Source of the DNA: Leifsonia psychrotolerans
GTDB taxonomy: Bacteria > Actinomycetota > Actinomycetes > Actinomycetales > Microbacteriaceae
Reading direction: 5' to 3'
DNA length: 64,000 nucleotides
NCBI RefSeq assembly: GCF_013410665.1
Contig: NZ_JACCFM010000001.1
Coordinates: 248,001 to 312,000, forward strand
Part shown: positions 10,066 to 23,110 of the stretch, piece after piece
Layout: each line of letters starts with the position of its first letter
Numbering within the stretch: the first letter of the stretch is position 1
The notes under the pieces: model-generated
Database searches by the model: none
What the model was told of the DNA's origin: nothing
Seen by the model: only the letters and a program-made list of their open reading frames with translations
Made by a program: the position numbers and the translations under genes

Positions 10066-10657
10066 TCTCCTCGCGGGCCGCGGGGCGGAGGCGTTTGAAC
10101 GGATGCGCGGGACGGTGCGTTTGAACGGATGCGTGGGCCCGCGAGGGGGAGTCCTTTCGGGGTCGGATTCCGACACGCCCGGGTGGCGGGCTGGTTTGCG
10201 GGGGTGTGTGGATCCGCGTATTGTTTTCTCTTGTCACCCCACAGGTTCGGAAAGCGAAACGCTCGCCGGCCTCAAGCGGGACCAATCCCAAGCAAAACAA
10301 AACGGACTTGTTCGTTCATTCTTTGTTTGATGAGTTTCATCTTCTTCGGGAGGTGGGGCGAAATTGTTTTAGCATCGTTGCCCCAGAGCGAAAGTCACTG
10401 TTTCAGTGGCCTGAAGTTGGGTGCGTCCGATCCTTGAGAACTCAACAGCGTGCACAATGTCAAATGCCAAAAACCTCGTACGTAGGGTCCCTTTCTAGGG
10501 GGTACCGCGTAGGAGATTCCTTTGGAAAACATTTATAACAACAAAGCAAGTCAGTAATGATTTGTTCTGTCAGTTTCAAACTTGTGTTCTTCCCGCCTAT
10601 TCCGGTGGTGGAACACACTAGATGTGCCGGTCGCTTCGGTGGCTTGGCAATCAAACA
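10066..10657 (+). promoter_or_regulatory. rRNA operon upstream region and leader
   Basis: This 590-base gap holds the rrn control region. It begins with two copies of gcgtttgaacggatgcg (near 10090-10106 and 10118-10134). It then becomes AT-richer than its surroundings, with several TTGTT-type -35 candidates (for example near 10306 and 10363), but no single promoter can be chosen by eye. A small cactg/cagtg hairpin follows near 10398-10410, then the conserved leader box. No protein-coding gene is seen. Confidence 0.6.
10434..10453 (+). promoter_or_regulatory. rRNA leader box (TTGAGAACTCAACAG type)
   Basis: This word is typical of actinobacterial pre-rRNA leaders, linked to antitermination or processing. 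A close copy is found in the 16S-23S spacer at 12491-12510, sharing TTGAGAACT and ACAG, so the two copies support each other. Confidence 0.6.
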
Positions 10658-10658
10658 T

Positions 10659-15771
<5,113 letters not shown>

Positions 15772-15775
<4 letters not shown>

Positions 15776-15949
15776 TGATAACACTCAGTTTGAATAAGCT
15801 GCTATGCGTCCACTATGTGGTTCTCGATGTACGGTCGAGAACAACCGCCTTCATAGGCAAACAACAATTGAATAGTGCCGTCTTTCGAGTCGGTACACGC
15901 AAGATGTTGAAACAACTTGACGACCACCCTGGTGGTTCATCACAAGATG
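15772..15949 (+). other. 23S-5S spacer with right arm of processing stem
   Basis: Bases 15772-15795 pair with 12637-12662. The rest of the spacer (to 15949) contains a short inverted pair gttctcg/cgagaac near 15821 but no gene. Confidence 0.65.
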
Positions 15950-16067
15950 TTTCGGCGGCTATAGCGAGAGGGAAACGCCCGGTCACATTCCGAACCCGGA
16001 AGCTAAGGCTCTCAGCGCCGATGGTACTGCAGGGGGGACCCTGTGGGAGAGTAGGACACCGCCGGAC
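15950..16067 (+). rRNA. rrf: 5S ribosomal RNA
   Basis: About 118 bases starting tttcggcggct and ending ccgccgga, so that the two ends pair. The internal blocks gagagggaaacgcccggtcac and gggagagtaggacaccgcc are typical of 5S. It completes a standard 16S-23S-5S operon. Confidence 0.95.
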
Positions 16068-16083
16068 TTAACTTAGAAACACC

Positions 16084-16112
16084 AAAATGGCCACCCGTCG
16101 GGTGGCCATTTT
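16084..16112 (+). terminator. Intrinsic terminator of the rRNA operon
   Basis: Perfect 13-bp stem (16084-16096 with 16100-16112) with a 3-base loop and a T run on the 3' arm, 17 bases after the 5S gene. Confidence 0.9.
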
Positions 16113-16174
16113 GCGTTAACGCGTACGCTGGTCAGAGTGCCATGCGCAGCGAATCAAATTACACAGGAGATACA

Positions 16175-18139
16175 GTGAGCCCTTCAGGATCCAATGGCAA
16201 CGACCCACGCGGCGGAAGCCGGGACGATCGGTCATCCGGCGCAGGCCGAGACGACCGTTCGAAGGGATCACAGGGTAACTCCTCCCGCTCCGGCGGGGCG
16301 CCGTACCGCGGCAACTCGGACCGGCCCGCTCGGGACGGCGAGCGTCCGCCGTACCGTGGCAACTCGGAGCGTCCGGCCCGTGATGGTGAGCGTAAGCCGT
16401 GGGAGAAGAGCGGCGAGCGTCCTGCCTACCGCGGCAACTCCGATCGTCCGTCGGGTTCGGGCGAGCGTGCGCCGTACCGTGGCAACTCGGACCGTCCGGC
16501 TCGTGATGGTGAGCGTGCGCCGTACCGTGGCAACTCCGATCGTCCGGCTCGTGATGGTGAGCGTAAGCCGTGGGAGAAGAGCGGCGAGCGTCCTGCCTAC
16601 CGCGGCAACTCCGATCGTCCGTCTGGTTCGGGCGAGCGTGCGCCGTACCGTGGCAACTCCGATCGTCCGGCTCGTGATGGTGAGCGTCCGCCGTACCGTG
16701 GCAACTCCGATCGTCCGGCCCGTGATGGTGAGCGTAAGCCGTGGGAGAAGAGCGGCGAGCGTCCTGCCTACCGCGGCAACTCGGACCGTCCGGCCCGTGA
16801 CGGCGAGCGTCCGCCGTACCGCGGCAACTCCGAGCGTCCGGCTCGTGATGGTGAGCGTAAGCCGTGGGAGAAGAGCGGCGAGCGTTCCGATCGACCGGCA
16901 CGCGATGGCGCACGCTCCGAGCGTCCCGCGTATCGCGGCGGTGCGGACCGTCCGGCACACCACGGAGACAAGAAGCCGTGGGACAAGGATGGTTCACGCG
17001 ATCGTCCGCGCCGCGATTCAGACTCGCGCGACGGTGACAAGAAGCTGTGGACCCGCGATGGAGCTCCAGCCCGGAACGACCGTGAAGCCCGTGACGCCCA
17101 GTACATTGCGGAGGAGGAGACCGTCGAGCAGCGTATGCAGCGCGAGCTCCGCCCCGTGCGTTCGCGGCACGATGACCCCATTCTGCCCGACGACGTTTCA
17201 GACAAAGACCTCGACCGCCTCGCGCGCAACGAGCTCAAGACCCTGACCAAAGACAACGCCGAATGGGTGGCCAAGCACCTCGCCATGGCCGCGCGACTGA
17301 TCGACAGCGACCCCGAAGCAGCCCACGCCCATGTGGTCTCCGCCGCTCGTCGCGCTGGTCGCATTGCGATCGTGCGTGAAAGTCTTGCGATCACCGCCTA
17401 CGCGATCGGCGACTTCGCTCTGGCGCTGCGGGAACTGCGTACCTACCGTCGCATCTCCGGATCCAACGACCAGCTGGCTCTGATGGTCGACAGCGAACGC
17501 GGCGTCGGTCGCCCCGACCGGGCGCTGGAACTCGGGCGTTCGGTCGACCGGGCAACCCTGCCGGCATCCGTGCAGGTGTCGCTGGCGATCGCCATGTGCG
17601 GCGCGCGCCTCGACCTCGGCGAGACCGAAGCGGCTCTGCGCGAGCTCGAAATTCCCCAGCTCAACACAAAGACGGCGTTCTCCTACAGCGCTGAGCTGTT
17701 CGCCACCTACGCGGATGTTCTGGCTGAGCTGGGCCGCGACGCCGACGCTGAGAAGTGGACGATTCTCGCGGCTCGGGCCGATGCCGCATTCGGCGAGGCT
17801 GACGACGAGACGATGGAGATCATCGAGATCGACGAAGAAGAGCAGTACGACCTTGACGCTGATGACATCTTTGCGGCCGATGATGCGTTGATCGTGCACG
17901 ACCAGTCGGATGCCGTTGAGCCGAAGTCTGTCGAGCCCGAGCCCATTGAGCCTGTTGAGTCTGCGGAAACTGAGACGGCCCCGTCCGACGATGACGACGT
18001 CGTCGACGGGGCCCAGGCCGTCGAGGCCGCCCAGGCTGCGAAGGTCGAAGCCGCCCGTCTCGCCAAAAACGAAAAGGCGCGGGCCGCCCGTGCAGCCAAG
18101 GCCGCCGCAGCCAGCGCCGCTGACACCTCGGCCGAGTAG
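16175..18139 (+). CDS. Rv1691-like protein with long Arg/Gly/Ser/Pro repeat region
   Basis: The 654-residue protein has three parts. Residues about 1-310 are disordered and built from repeats of YRGNSDRPARDGERPP type. Ten YRGNS copies and one YRGGA copy are present, with four KPWEKSGER inserts. Residues about 320-540 form a helical TPR-like domain (AKHLAMAARLIDSDPEAAHAHV and following helix pairs). The tail is acidic, then Ala/Lys-rich. The position before a HAD phosphatase, a small ORF and tlyA matches mycobacterial Rv1691. A GTG start at 16175 is chosen because AGGAGA lies 4 bases before it; the ATG at 16142 has no such site. The function is unknown. Placement right after the rRNA operon and the RG-rich region suggest RNA binding, as inference only. 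Confidence 0.85.
   Translation: MSPSGSNGNDPRGGSRDDRSSGAGRDDRSKGSQGNSSRSGGAPYRGNSDRPARDGERPPYRGNSERPARDGERKPWEKSGERPAYRGNSDRPSGSGERAPYRGNSDRPARDGERAPYRGNSDRPARDGERKPWEKSGERPAYRGNSDRPSGSGERAPYRGNSDRPARDGERPPYRGNSDRPARDGERKPWEKSGERPAYRGNSDRPARDGERPPYRGNSERPARDGERKPWEKSGERSDRPARDGARSERPAYRGGADRPAHHGDKKPWDKDGSRDRPRRDSDSRDGDKKLWTRDGAPARNDREARDAQYIAEEETVEQRMQRELRPVRSRHDDPILPDDVSDKDLDRLARNELKTLTKDNAEWVAKHLAMAARLIDSDPEAAHAHVVSAARRAGRIAIVRESLAITAYAIGDFALALRELRTYRRISGSNDQLALMVDSERGVGRPDRALELGRSVDRATLPASVQVSLAIAMCGARLDLGETEAALRELEIPQLNTKTAFSYSAELFATYADVLAELGRDADAEKWTILAARADAAFGEADDETMEIIEIDEEEQYDLDADDIFAADDALIVHDQSDAVEPKSVEPEPIEPVESAETETAPSDDDDVVDGAQAVEAAQAAKVEAARLAKNEKARAARAAKAAAASAADTSAE
16302..16962 (+). 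repeat. In-frame DNA repeats coding for YRGNS(D/E)RP units
   Basis: About 48-base units (coding YRGNSDRPARDGERPP) alternate with 75-base units that add KPWEKSGERPA. Several copies are identical or nearly identical at the DNA level, including synonymous positions, which points to recent duplication. All unit lengths are multiples of 3. Confidence 0.9.
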
Positions 18140-18150
18140 AAGGAGCAGAT

Positions 18151-19185
18151 TTGCTGAAGTTTGGTCGTAAGACTGTGACGTCGACGCCGCTTGACGGCGT
18201 CGACGTTGTTCTGGCCGACCTCGACGGAGTCGTCTACGCTGGTCCGTCGGCGATTCCGTTCGCCGTCGATGCGCTGAATCGTGCGGCTGAGACGCTCCGC
18301 GTCGGCTACATCACGAACAACGCCTCGCGCACCGATCAGTCGGTGGCCGACCATCTGACCGAACTCGGGTTGGCTGTGGCCGCAGCGGATGTCGTCACCT
18401 CACCCCAGGCCGCCGTTCGACTTCTGGCCGATCAGGTCGCGCCCGGCGCGCTCATCCTGGTGATCGGCGGGGACGGGCTGGTCAACGAGGTCGAGAAAGC
18501 AGGTTTTCTCGTCACGCGCTCGGCCGACGACAAACCGGCCGCCGTCATTCAGGGCTTCGCCCCCGACGTGGGGTGGGCGCACCTGGCCGAGGCCTCCTTC
18601 GCTCTAAACAATGCGGCGGCGGACGGAGCCGAGATTCCCTGGATCGCCACCAACACCGACTGGACGATTCCGGTGGCGCGCGGCATCGCCCCGGGCAACG
18701 GCACCCTCGTGTCGGCCGTGCATACCGCCGTCGGACGGTTGCCGATCGTTGCGGGCAAGCCGGAGGTCGCCATCTTCACCGAGGCGACGAACCGGTTCGG
18801 TGCCAGTCAGGCGCTGTTCATCGGTGACCGACTCGACACCGACATTCTCGGAGCCAACCGGGCGGGCATCCCCTCGGTTCTCGTACTGACCGGCATCGAC
18901 AAGGCGAAACAGGTTCTGGCCGCCGATGCGGCCTCGCGTCCACAGTTCATTCTTGACGACCTGCGTCAGCTGCACGAGCCGTACCCCGAGACGGTCATGA
19001 GCAAAGACGGAAGCAGCGCGACCGTCGCCGGCGCCACCGTGCGCATCCGCGGAAATGACGTCGAAGTCAGTGCCGAGGGCGACAACGGCATCAACCTGCT
19101 GCGGGCCGCCTGCGCGGCGATCTGGGCGTCGGGGCGACCGATCTACGGGCTGAACGTTCCCGAGCGACTGTATCTCGACAGGTAA
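18151..19185 (+). CDS. HAD-superfamily IIA phosphatase (NagD-like, Rv1692 type)
   Basis: The 344-residue protein begins with the HAD motif I region VVLADLDGVVYAGPSAIP, where the nucleophile and acid aspartates are DLDG. It has motif II-like ITNNASRT, the type IIA cap, and motif IV FIGDRLDTDILGANRAG. The Rv1692 relative acts on glycerol-3-phosphate; the same role is possible here but not shown. The start is TTG, with AAGGAG 5 bases upstream. The last 75 residues are an extra C-terminal domain also known in this group. It forms an operon with the small ORF and tlyA. Confidence 0.88.
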   Translation: MLKFGRKTVTSTPLDGVDVVLADLDGVVYAGPSAIPFAVDALNRAAETLRVGYITNNASRTDQSVADHLTELGLAVAAADVVTSPQAAVRLLADQVAPGALILVIGGDGLVNEVEKAGFLVTRSADDKPAAVIQGFAPDVGWAHLAEASFALNNAAADGAEIPWIATNTDWTIPVARGIAPGNGTLVSAVHTAVGRLPIVAGKPEVAIFTEATNRFGASQALFIGDRLDTDILGANRAGIPSVLVLTGIDKAKQVLAADAASRPQFILDDLRQLHEPYPETVMSKDGSSATVAGATVRIRGNDVEVSAEGDNGINLLRAACAAIWASGRPIYGLNVPERLYLDR

Positions 19186-19195
19186 CCTAGAAACC

Positions 19196-19357
19196 ATGGA
19201 TGCGCAGGAAGTTCCGCTTGACGACGGCCTCGTCGCGCAGATTGCAGCGATCGATGGCCAGCCGCTCGAGGAGCGCGCCGCGGCGTACACGCAGCTCCAC
19301 GATGCGCTGCGTGACATTCTCGAGGGCGGCGACGTGCCGGTCGTGACCGAACGATGA
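19196..19357 (+). CDS. Small conserved protein (Rv1693-like), 53 residues
   Basis: A short frame of 54 codons from ATG at 19196 to TGA at 19355-19357. Its stop overlaps the tlyA start in an ATGA. The product starts MDAQEVPLDDGLVAQIAAID and is acidic and helical (QPLEERAAAYTQLHDALRDI). Its place between the HAD phosphatase and tlyA is the same as that of the tiny Rv1693 gene in mycobacteria, which makes it a real gene rather than a chance frame. The function is unknown. Confidence 0.8.
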   Translation: MDAQEVPLDDGLVAQIAAIDGQPLEERAAAYTQLHDALRDILEGGDVPVVTER

Positions 19358-20229
19358 CCGGCGATGTGCCGACGGATGCTACGGTCGACGGCGACGCCGT
19401 TGGCCAACCAGTCGGCCAACCAGACCTGCCGGTGGAATCCAGGCTTGACTCGGCACTTGTCGAGCGTGGTTTGGTGCGCTCCCGAACCATCGCGGCCAAG
19501 CTCATCGCGGCCGGGCTGGTCAGTGTGGCCGGCCAGACCGCCGTCAAGGCGGCGGCCAAGGTGCGCGCGAACCAGCTCATCGAAGTCGCCCCGACCGATC
19601 ATTATGTGAGCCGCGGGGCCCACAAACTCCTCGCCGCGCTTGACGCATTCGAGCTGAGCGTCGCGGGGCGCACCGCCCTCGACGCCGGCGCTTCCACCGG
19701 TGGCTTCAGCCAAGTCTTGCTCGAACGCGGCGCCAGTCAGGTGATCGCCGTTGACGTGGGCCACGGGCAGTTGGCGCCCGAACTCGCTCTCGAGCCGCGC
19801 TTGGTTCTGGTTGAAGGATTCAACGTGCGTTACGCGAGCGCAGAATCGTTGGCCGCGGCATCCGGAATCAGCACCCGGCCCACGCTCGTCGTGGCCGACC
19901 TCTCCTTCATCTCACTCCCCACAGTGCTGCCGGCCCTCGTGGCGTCGGCCGCGCCGGGCGCGGACTTCGTGCTGCTGATCAAGCCGCAGTTCGAGGTGGG
20001 GCGGGGCGGCATCCGTGAGGGTGTCGTGCATGATCTGGCCCTGCGAGCGGATGCCGTCGCCGGCGTTCTCTGGGCGGGCTGGGATCTGGGTCTGCACACG
20101 AACGGCCTGATCGCCTCGCCGATCTTGGGTGCGGCAGGCAATCACGAGTATCTCTGCTGGATGAGCACCGAGCGCGGCAGTAATCCGACAGAATGGATCG
20201 ACCGGATCAAGCAGCTCGTGGGAGTGTGA
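19354..20229 (+). CDS. tlyA: TlyA-family rRNA 2'-O-methyltransferase
   Basis: Methylates ribose in 16S and 23S rRNA; loss of the mycobacterial enzyme gives capreomycin resistance. The 291-residue product has an N-terminal S4 domain (LDSALVERGLVRSRTIAAK) and a FtsJ-type methyltransferase domain with the SAM loop LDAGASTGGFSQVLLERG. A later VADLSFISLP and KPQFEVGRGG complete the fold. The N-terminal stretch of about 30 residues before the S4 domain is a little longer than usual. The start overlaps the small upstream gene. Confidence 0.93.
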   Translation: MTGDVPTDATVDGDAVGQPVGQPDLPVESRLDSALVERGLVRSRTIAAKLIAAGLVSVAGQTAVKAAAKVRANQLIEVAPTDHYVSRGAHKLLAALDAFELSVAGRTALDAGASTGGFSQVLLERGASQVIAVDVGHGQLAPELALEPRLVLVEGFNVRYASAESLAAASGISTRPTLVVADLSFISLPTVLPALVASAAPGADFVLLIKPQFEVGRGGIREGVVHDLALRADAVAGVLWAGWDLGLHTNGLIASPILGAAGNHEYLCWMSTERGSNPTEWIDRIKQLVGV

Positions 20230-20233
20230 CGAT

Positions 20234-21154
20234 ATGACAGATACAGCACGCTACATTCTCGTCGTCGCGCACACGGGACGCAGCGACTCGCTCGAGGCTG
20301 CCGTCACCGTCTGCGAGCAGTTGTTGGCCGCCGGCGCGATCCCGGTGCTCGACAGTGTCGAACGCGCCGACCTGCTGGCCGCAGCGCCTCAACTGGCGAA
20401 CCGGCTCGAGGTCCTCGGCGAGCAGGTCGCGAGCACCGAGCTCGAACTCGTCATCGTGCTCGGCGGCGATGGCACCATTTTGCGTGCCGCCGAACTCGTG
20501 CGCGGATGCTCCGCTCCGCTGCTCGGAATCAACCTCGGCCATGTGGGCTTCCTGGCCGAAAGCGAGCGCGACGATCTCGGTGAGGCCGTGCGCCGTGTGC
20601 TGGATCGCGACTATGCCGTCGAGGAGCGCATGACGCTCGCGGTGCGCGTCAAGGTGGGCAGCGAGGTTGTCTATGAAACCTGGGCGCTCAACGAGGCAAC
20701 GGTCGAGAAAGCCAGCCGCGAACGCATGCTCGAGGTCGTCGTCGAGGTCGACGGCCGTCCGCTCTCCTCCTTCGGTTGCGACGGCGTGGTCATGTCGACG
20801 CCCACCGGGTCGACCGCCTACTCGTTCTCGGCCGGTGGCCCCGTCGTCTGGCCCAGTCTCGACGCACTATTGCTCGTGCCGCTCAGCGCCCACGCACTCT
20901 TTGCCCGCCCTCTCGTTGTCGGCCCCGACTCGTCGCTGGCCGTCGAGATTCTGGCGCGCGGTGGCGGTTCCGGCGTGCTCTGGGCCGATGGTCGTCGGGC
21001 CCACGATCTCCCGCCCGGCGCCCGCGTCGTGGCCCGCCGCTCGAGCGTGCCGGTGCGTCTGGCCCGCCTGCACTCCGGCCCCTTCACCGACCGTCTCGTG
21101 AACAAATTCAACCTGCCCGTCACGGGCTGGAGGGGGCCCATTGGTCGCGAGTAG
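20234..21154 (+). CDS. nadK: NAD kinase
   Basis: Phosphorylates NAD to NADP. The 306-residue product has the diacylglycerol-kinase-like motif LGGDGTILRAAEL, the substrate motif LNEATVEK, and the signature STPTGSTAYSFSAGGP. ATG lies 4 bases after the tlyA stop (TGTGACGATATG), so it is coupled to tlyA. The stop codon TAG lies inside the first unit of an 18-bp tandem repeat array that runs on to recN. Confidence 0.96.
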   Translation: MTDTARYILVVAHTGRSDSLEAAVTVCEQLLAAGAIPVLDSVERADLLAAAPQLANRLEVLGEQVASTELELVIVLGGDGTILRAAELVRGCSAPLLGINLGHVGFLAESERDDLGEAVRRVLDRDYAVEERMTLAVRVKVGSEVVYETWALNEATVEKASRERMLEVVVEVDGRPLSSFGCDGVVMSTPTGSTAYSFSAGGPVVWPSLDALLLVPLSAHALFARPLVVGPDSSLAVEILARGGGSGVLWADGRRAHDLPPGARVVARRSSVPVRLARLHSGPFTDRLVNKFNLPVTGWRGPIGRE

Positions 21155-21253
21155 GCACGTCAGCGCGAGTGGGTACGTCAGCGCGAGTGGGTACGTCAGC
21201 GCGAGTGGGCACGTCAGCGCGAGTAGGCACGTCAGTATGAGTGGGCACGTCAG
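21151..21253. repeat. 18-bp tandem repeat between nadK and recN
   Basis: Five full and one partial copies of gtgggtacgtcagcgcga at 18-base steps (21151, 21169, 21187, 21205, 21223, 21241). Variation is limited to gtagg/gtggg, gtacg/gcacg and, in the fifth copy, gtatga for gcgcga. The nadK stop lies in the first unit, and the last copy ends 18 bases before the recN ATG. Confidence 0.92.
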
Positions 21254-21271
21254 AGAAACCGGTGCACGGGC

Positions 21272-22966
21272 ATGATCGAAGAACTGTCGATTCGGGATCT
21301 CGGCGTCATCGCCGAAGCAACGCTCCCGCTCGGGCCCGGATTCACCGCGGTCACGGGCGAGACCGGTGCCGGCAAGACCATGGTCGTCACGGCGCTCGGG
21401 CTGCTGCTTGGTGAGCGAGCGGATGCCGGCACCGTGCGACAGGGGCAGGCGCAGAGTTGGGTGGAGGGGCGCTGGCTCGTCGATCCGGCCGGTGCCGTGG
21501 CCGATCGTGTGCGTGACGCCGGGGGAGACCTCGACGGCGCAGAACTCATCCTCGGCCGTTCGGTCTCGGCCGAGGGGCGCAGTCGGGCCATCGTGGGTGG
21601 ACGCAGCGCTCCGGCATCCGTTCTGGGCGATCTCGGCGGTGCGCTCGTGGTCGTGCACGGCCAATCCGACCAGGTGCGCCTGCGCTCGGCTGTGGCGCAA
21701 CGCGACGCTCTCGACCGATTTGCCGGCCCCGAGTTGGCCGCGGCCCTTGCCGACTACCAGCAGGTGTTCCATGACTGGCACGCCAACCGCTCCGAGCTTG
21801 ACCGCCTCACCCAAGAGCGCGATGCGCGCGCGCGCGAGGCCGAAAGCCTGCGCATCGCCATCGCCGAGGTCGAAGACGTTGCACCGCTGCGCGGCGAAGA
21901 CGCCGAGCTCGCCGAACGCGCCGAACGTCTCGGCAACCTCGAAGAGCTGCGTCTGGCCGCGGCCCAGGCCCGCGAACTGCTCTCGGCCGAAGACTCGACC
22001 GATGACCTCCCGGATGCCACGGCTCTGCTCGACGGCGCCCGTCGCCAACTCGAACGGGCGGCCACCCACGACTCGGCACTGCCCCCGATCGTCGACGCCA
22101 TCGCCAACGCCGGATTCCTGATCGCTGACATTGCCGCGCAACTGTCGAGCTACCTGGCCGAACTCGATGCCGACGGCGCCCGCGAGCTTGAAATCGTGCA
22201 GGAGCGCCGGGCCGCGCTCGCGATCGTAGCCCGCAAGTATGTCGGCGGCCTCGACGAAGCCATCGATTTTCTCGACACCGGCAGCGCTCGGCTGCTCGAA
22301 CTCGACAGTGACTCGGAGCGTATCGATCAGCTCAGCGCCGACACCGAACGAGGCGAGCAGCAGGTCAACGAGCGGGCGGGCGTGATCACCCTGCTGCGCG
22401 AGAGCGCCGGTGTCGCCCTCGGCGCGGCGGTGACCGCCGAGCTGGCCGCACTGGCCATGCCGAACGCACGCCTGATTGTCGAGATCGACAGTCGCGAAGA
22501 GCCGACCGTGACCGGCCGGGACGGCGTGAAGATTCTGTTGCAACCGCACGCCGGCGCCGAACCGCGCGCCTTGGCCAAGGGCGCATCCGGCGGAGAGCTC
22601 TCGCGGGTGATGCTGGCGATCGAGGTCGTGATCAACGCCATGGACCCGGTGCCGACCTTCGTCTTCGACGAGGTTGACGCGGGAGTCGGAGGCGCGGCCG
22701 CGATTGAGATCGGGCGTCGGTTGGCGCGACTCGCCGAAACCGCACAGGTCATCGTAGTGACTCACCTGGCGCAGGTCGCCGCGTTCGCCGGCAACCACCT
22801 GACGGTCGTGAAAGATAGTGACGGCGCGGTGACCGCCTCGAGCGTTCGCCAGCTGCACGGTGACGAACGTGCCGCCGAAATGGCACGGCTGCTCTCGGGT
22901 CTGCCCGACTCGAAAAGCGGTCTGGAGCATGCACGCGAGCTGATCGCCCTGGCGCACACGCCCTAA
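21272..22966 (+). CDS. recN: DNA repair ATPase RecN
   Basis: SMC-like ATPase of double-strand-break repair. The 564-residue protein has Walker A TGETGAGKTMVV near residue 28-39, two coiled-coil arms (around 170-240 and 290-390), the ABC signature ASGGELSRVMLAIE and Walker B PTFVFDEVDAG followed by GG and the H-loop VVTHLAQVA. The length fits the family. It follows nadK across the tandem repeat, the same order as in other actinobacteria. Confidence 0.95.
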   Translation: MIEELSIRDLGVIAEATLPLGPGFTAVTGETGAGKTMVVTALGLLLGERADAGTVRQGQAQSWVEGRWLVDPAGAVADRVRDAGGDLDGAELILGRSVSAEGRSRAIVGGRSAPASVLGDLGGALVVVHGQSDQVRLRSAVAQRDALDRFAGPELAAALADYQQVFHDWHANRSELDRLTQERDARAREAESLRIAIAEVEDVAPLRGEDAELAERAERLGNLEELRLAAAQARELLSAEDSTDDLPDATALLDGARRQLERAATHDSALPPIVDAIANAGFLIADIAAQLSSYLAELDADGARELEIVQERRAALAIVARKYVGGLDEAIDFLDTGSARLLELDSDSERIDQLSADTERGEQQVNERAGVITLLRESAGVALGAAVTAELAALAMPNARLIVEIDSREEPTVTGRDGVKILLQPHAGAEPRALAKGASGGELSRVMLAIEVVINAMDPVPTFVFDEVDAGVGGAAAIEIGRRLARLAETAQVIVVTHLAQVAAFAGNHLTVVKDSDGAVTASSVRQLHGDERAAEMARLLSGLPDSKSGLEHARELIALAHTP

Positions 22967-22981
22967 GCGGGCCGGATTTCT

Positions 22982-23037
22982 ACCCCCGTTCGGGGGTGGC
23001 GCTGCGGGAATGGTGCTGCCAAAGTATCCGCAGCGCC
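22982..23037 (+). terminator. Hairpins after recN
   Basis: Two inverted repeats follow the recN stop: a 7-bp stem at 22982-22997 (acccccg / cgggggt) and a 10-bp perfect pair 22998-23007 with 23028-23037 (ggcgctgcgg). There is no T run, so termination is only probable. Confidence 0.5.
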
Positions 23038-23110
23038 GCTTACCCGATCGGCGCGAGCTGACGGAACCCGACCGTCGATGCTCACGTTTTCTCACGAAAG
23101 AGACGAATCA

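Noticed and set aside
16302..16962. Possible CRISPR array
   Set aside because: Units are contiguous, in frame and without unique spacers; they code for a repeat protein.
16116..16997. A minus-strand frame with regular His/Arg repeats
   Set aside because: It is the antisense reading of the repeat region of the Rv1691-like gene; the sense frame has a ribosome site and a conserved C-terminal domain.
20867..23095. A 742-codon open frame on the minus strand
   Set aside because: It lies opposite nadK and recN, both certain from motifs. Long antisense frames are normal in high-GC coding DNA; the translated product is low-complexity and has no family features.
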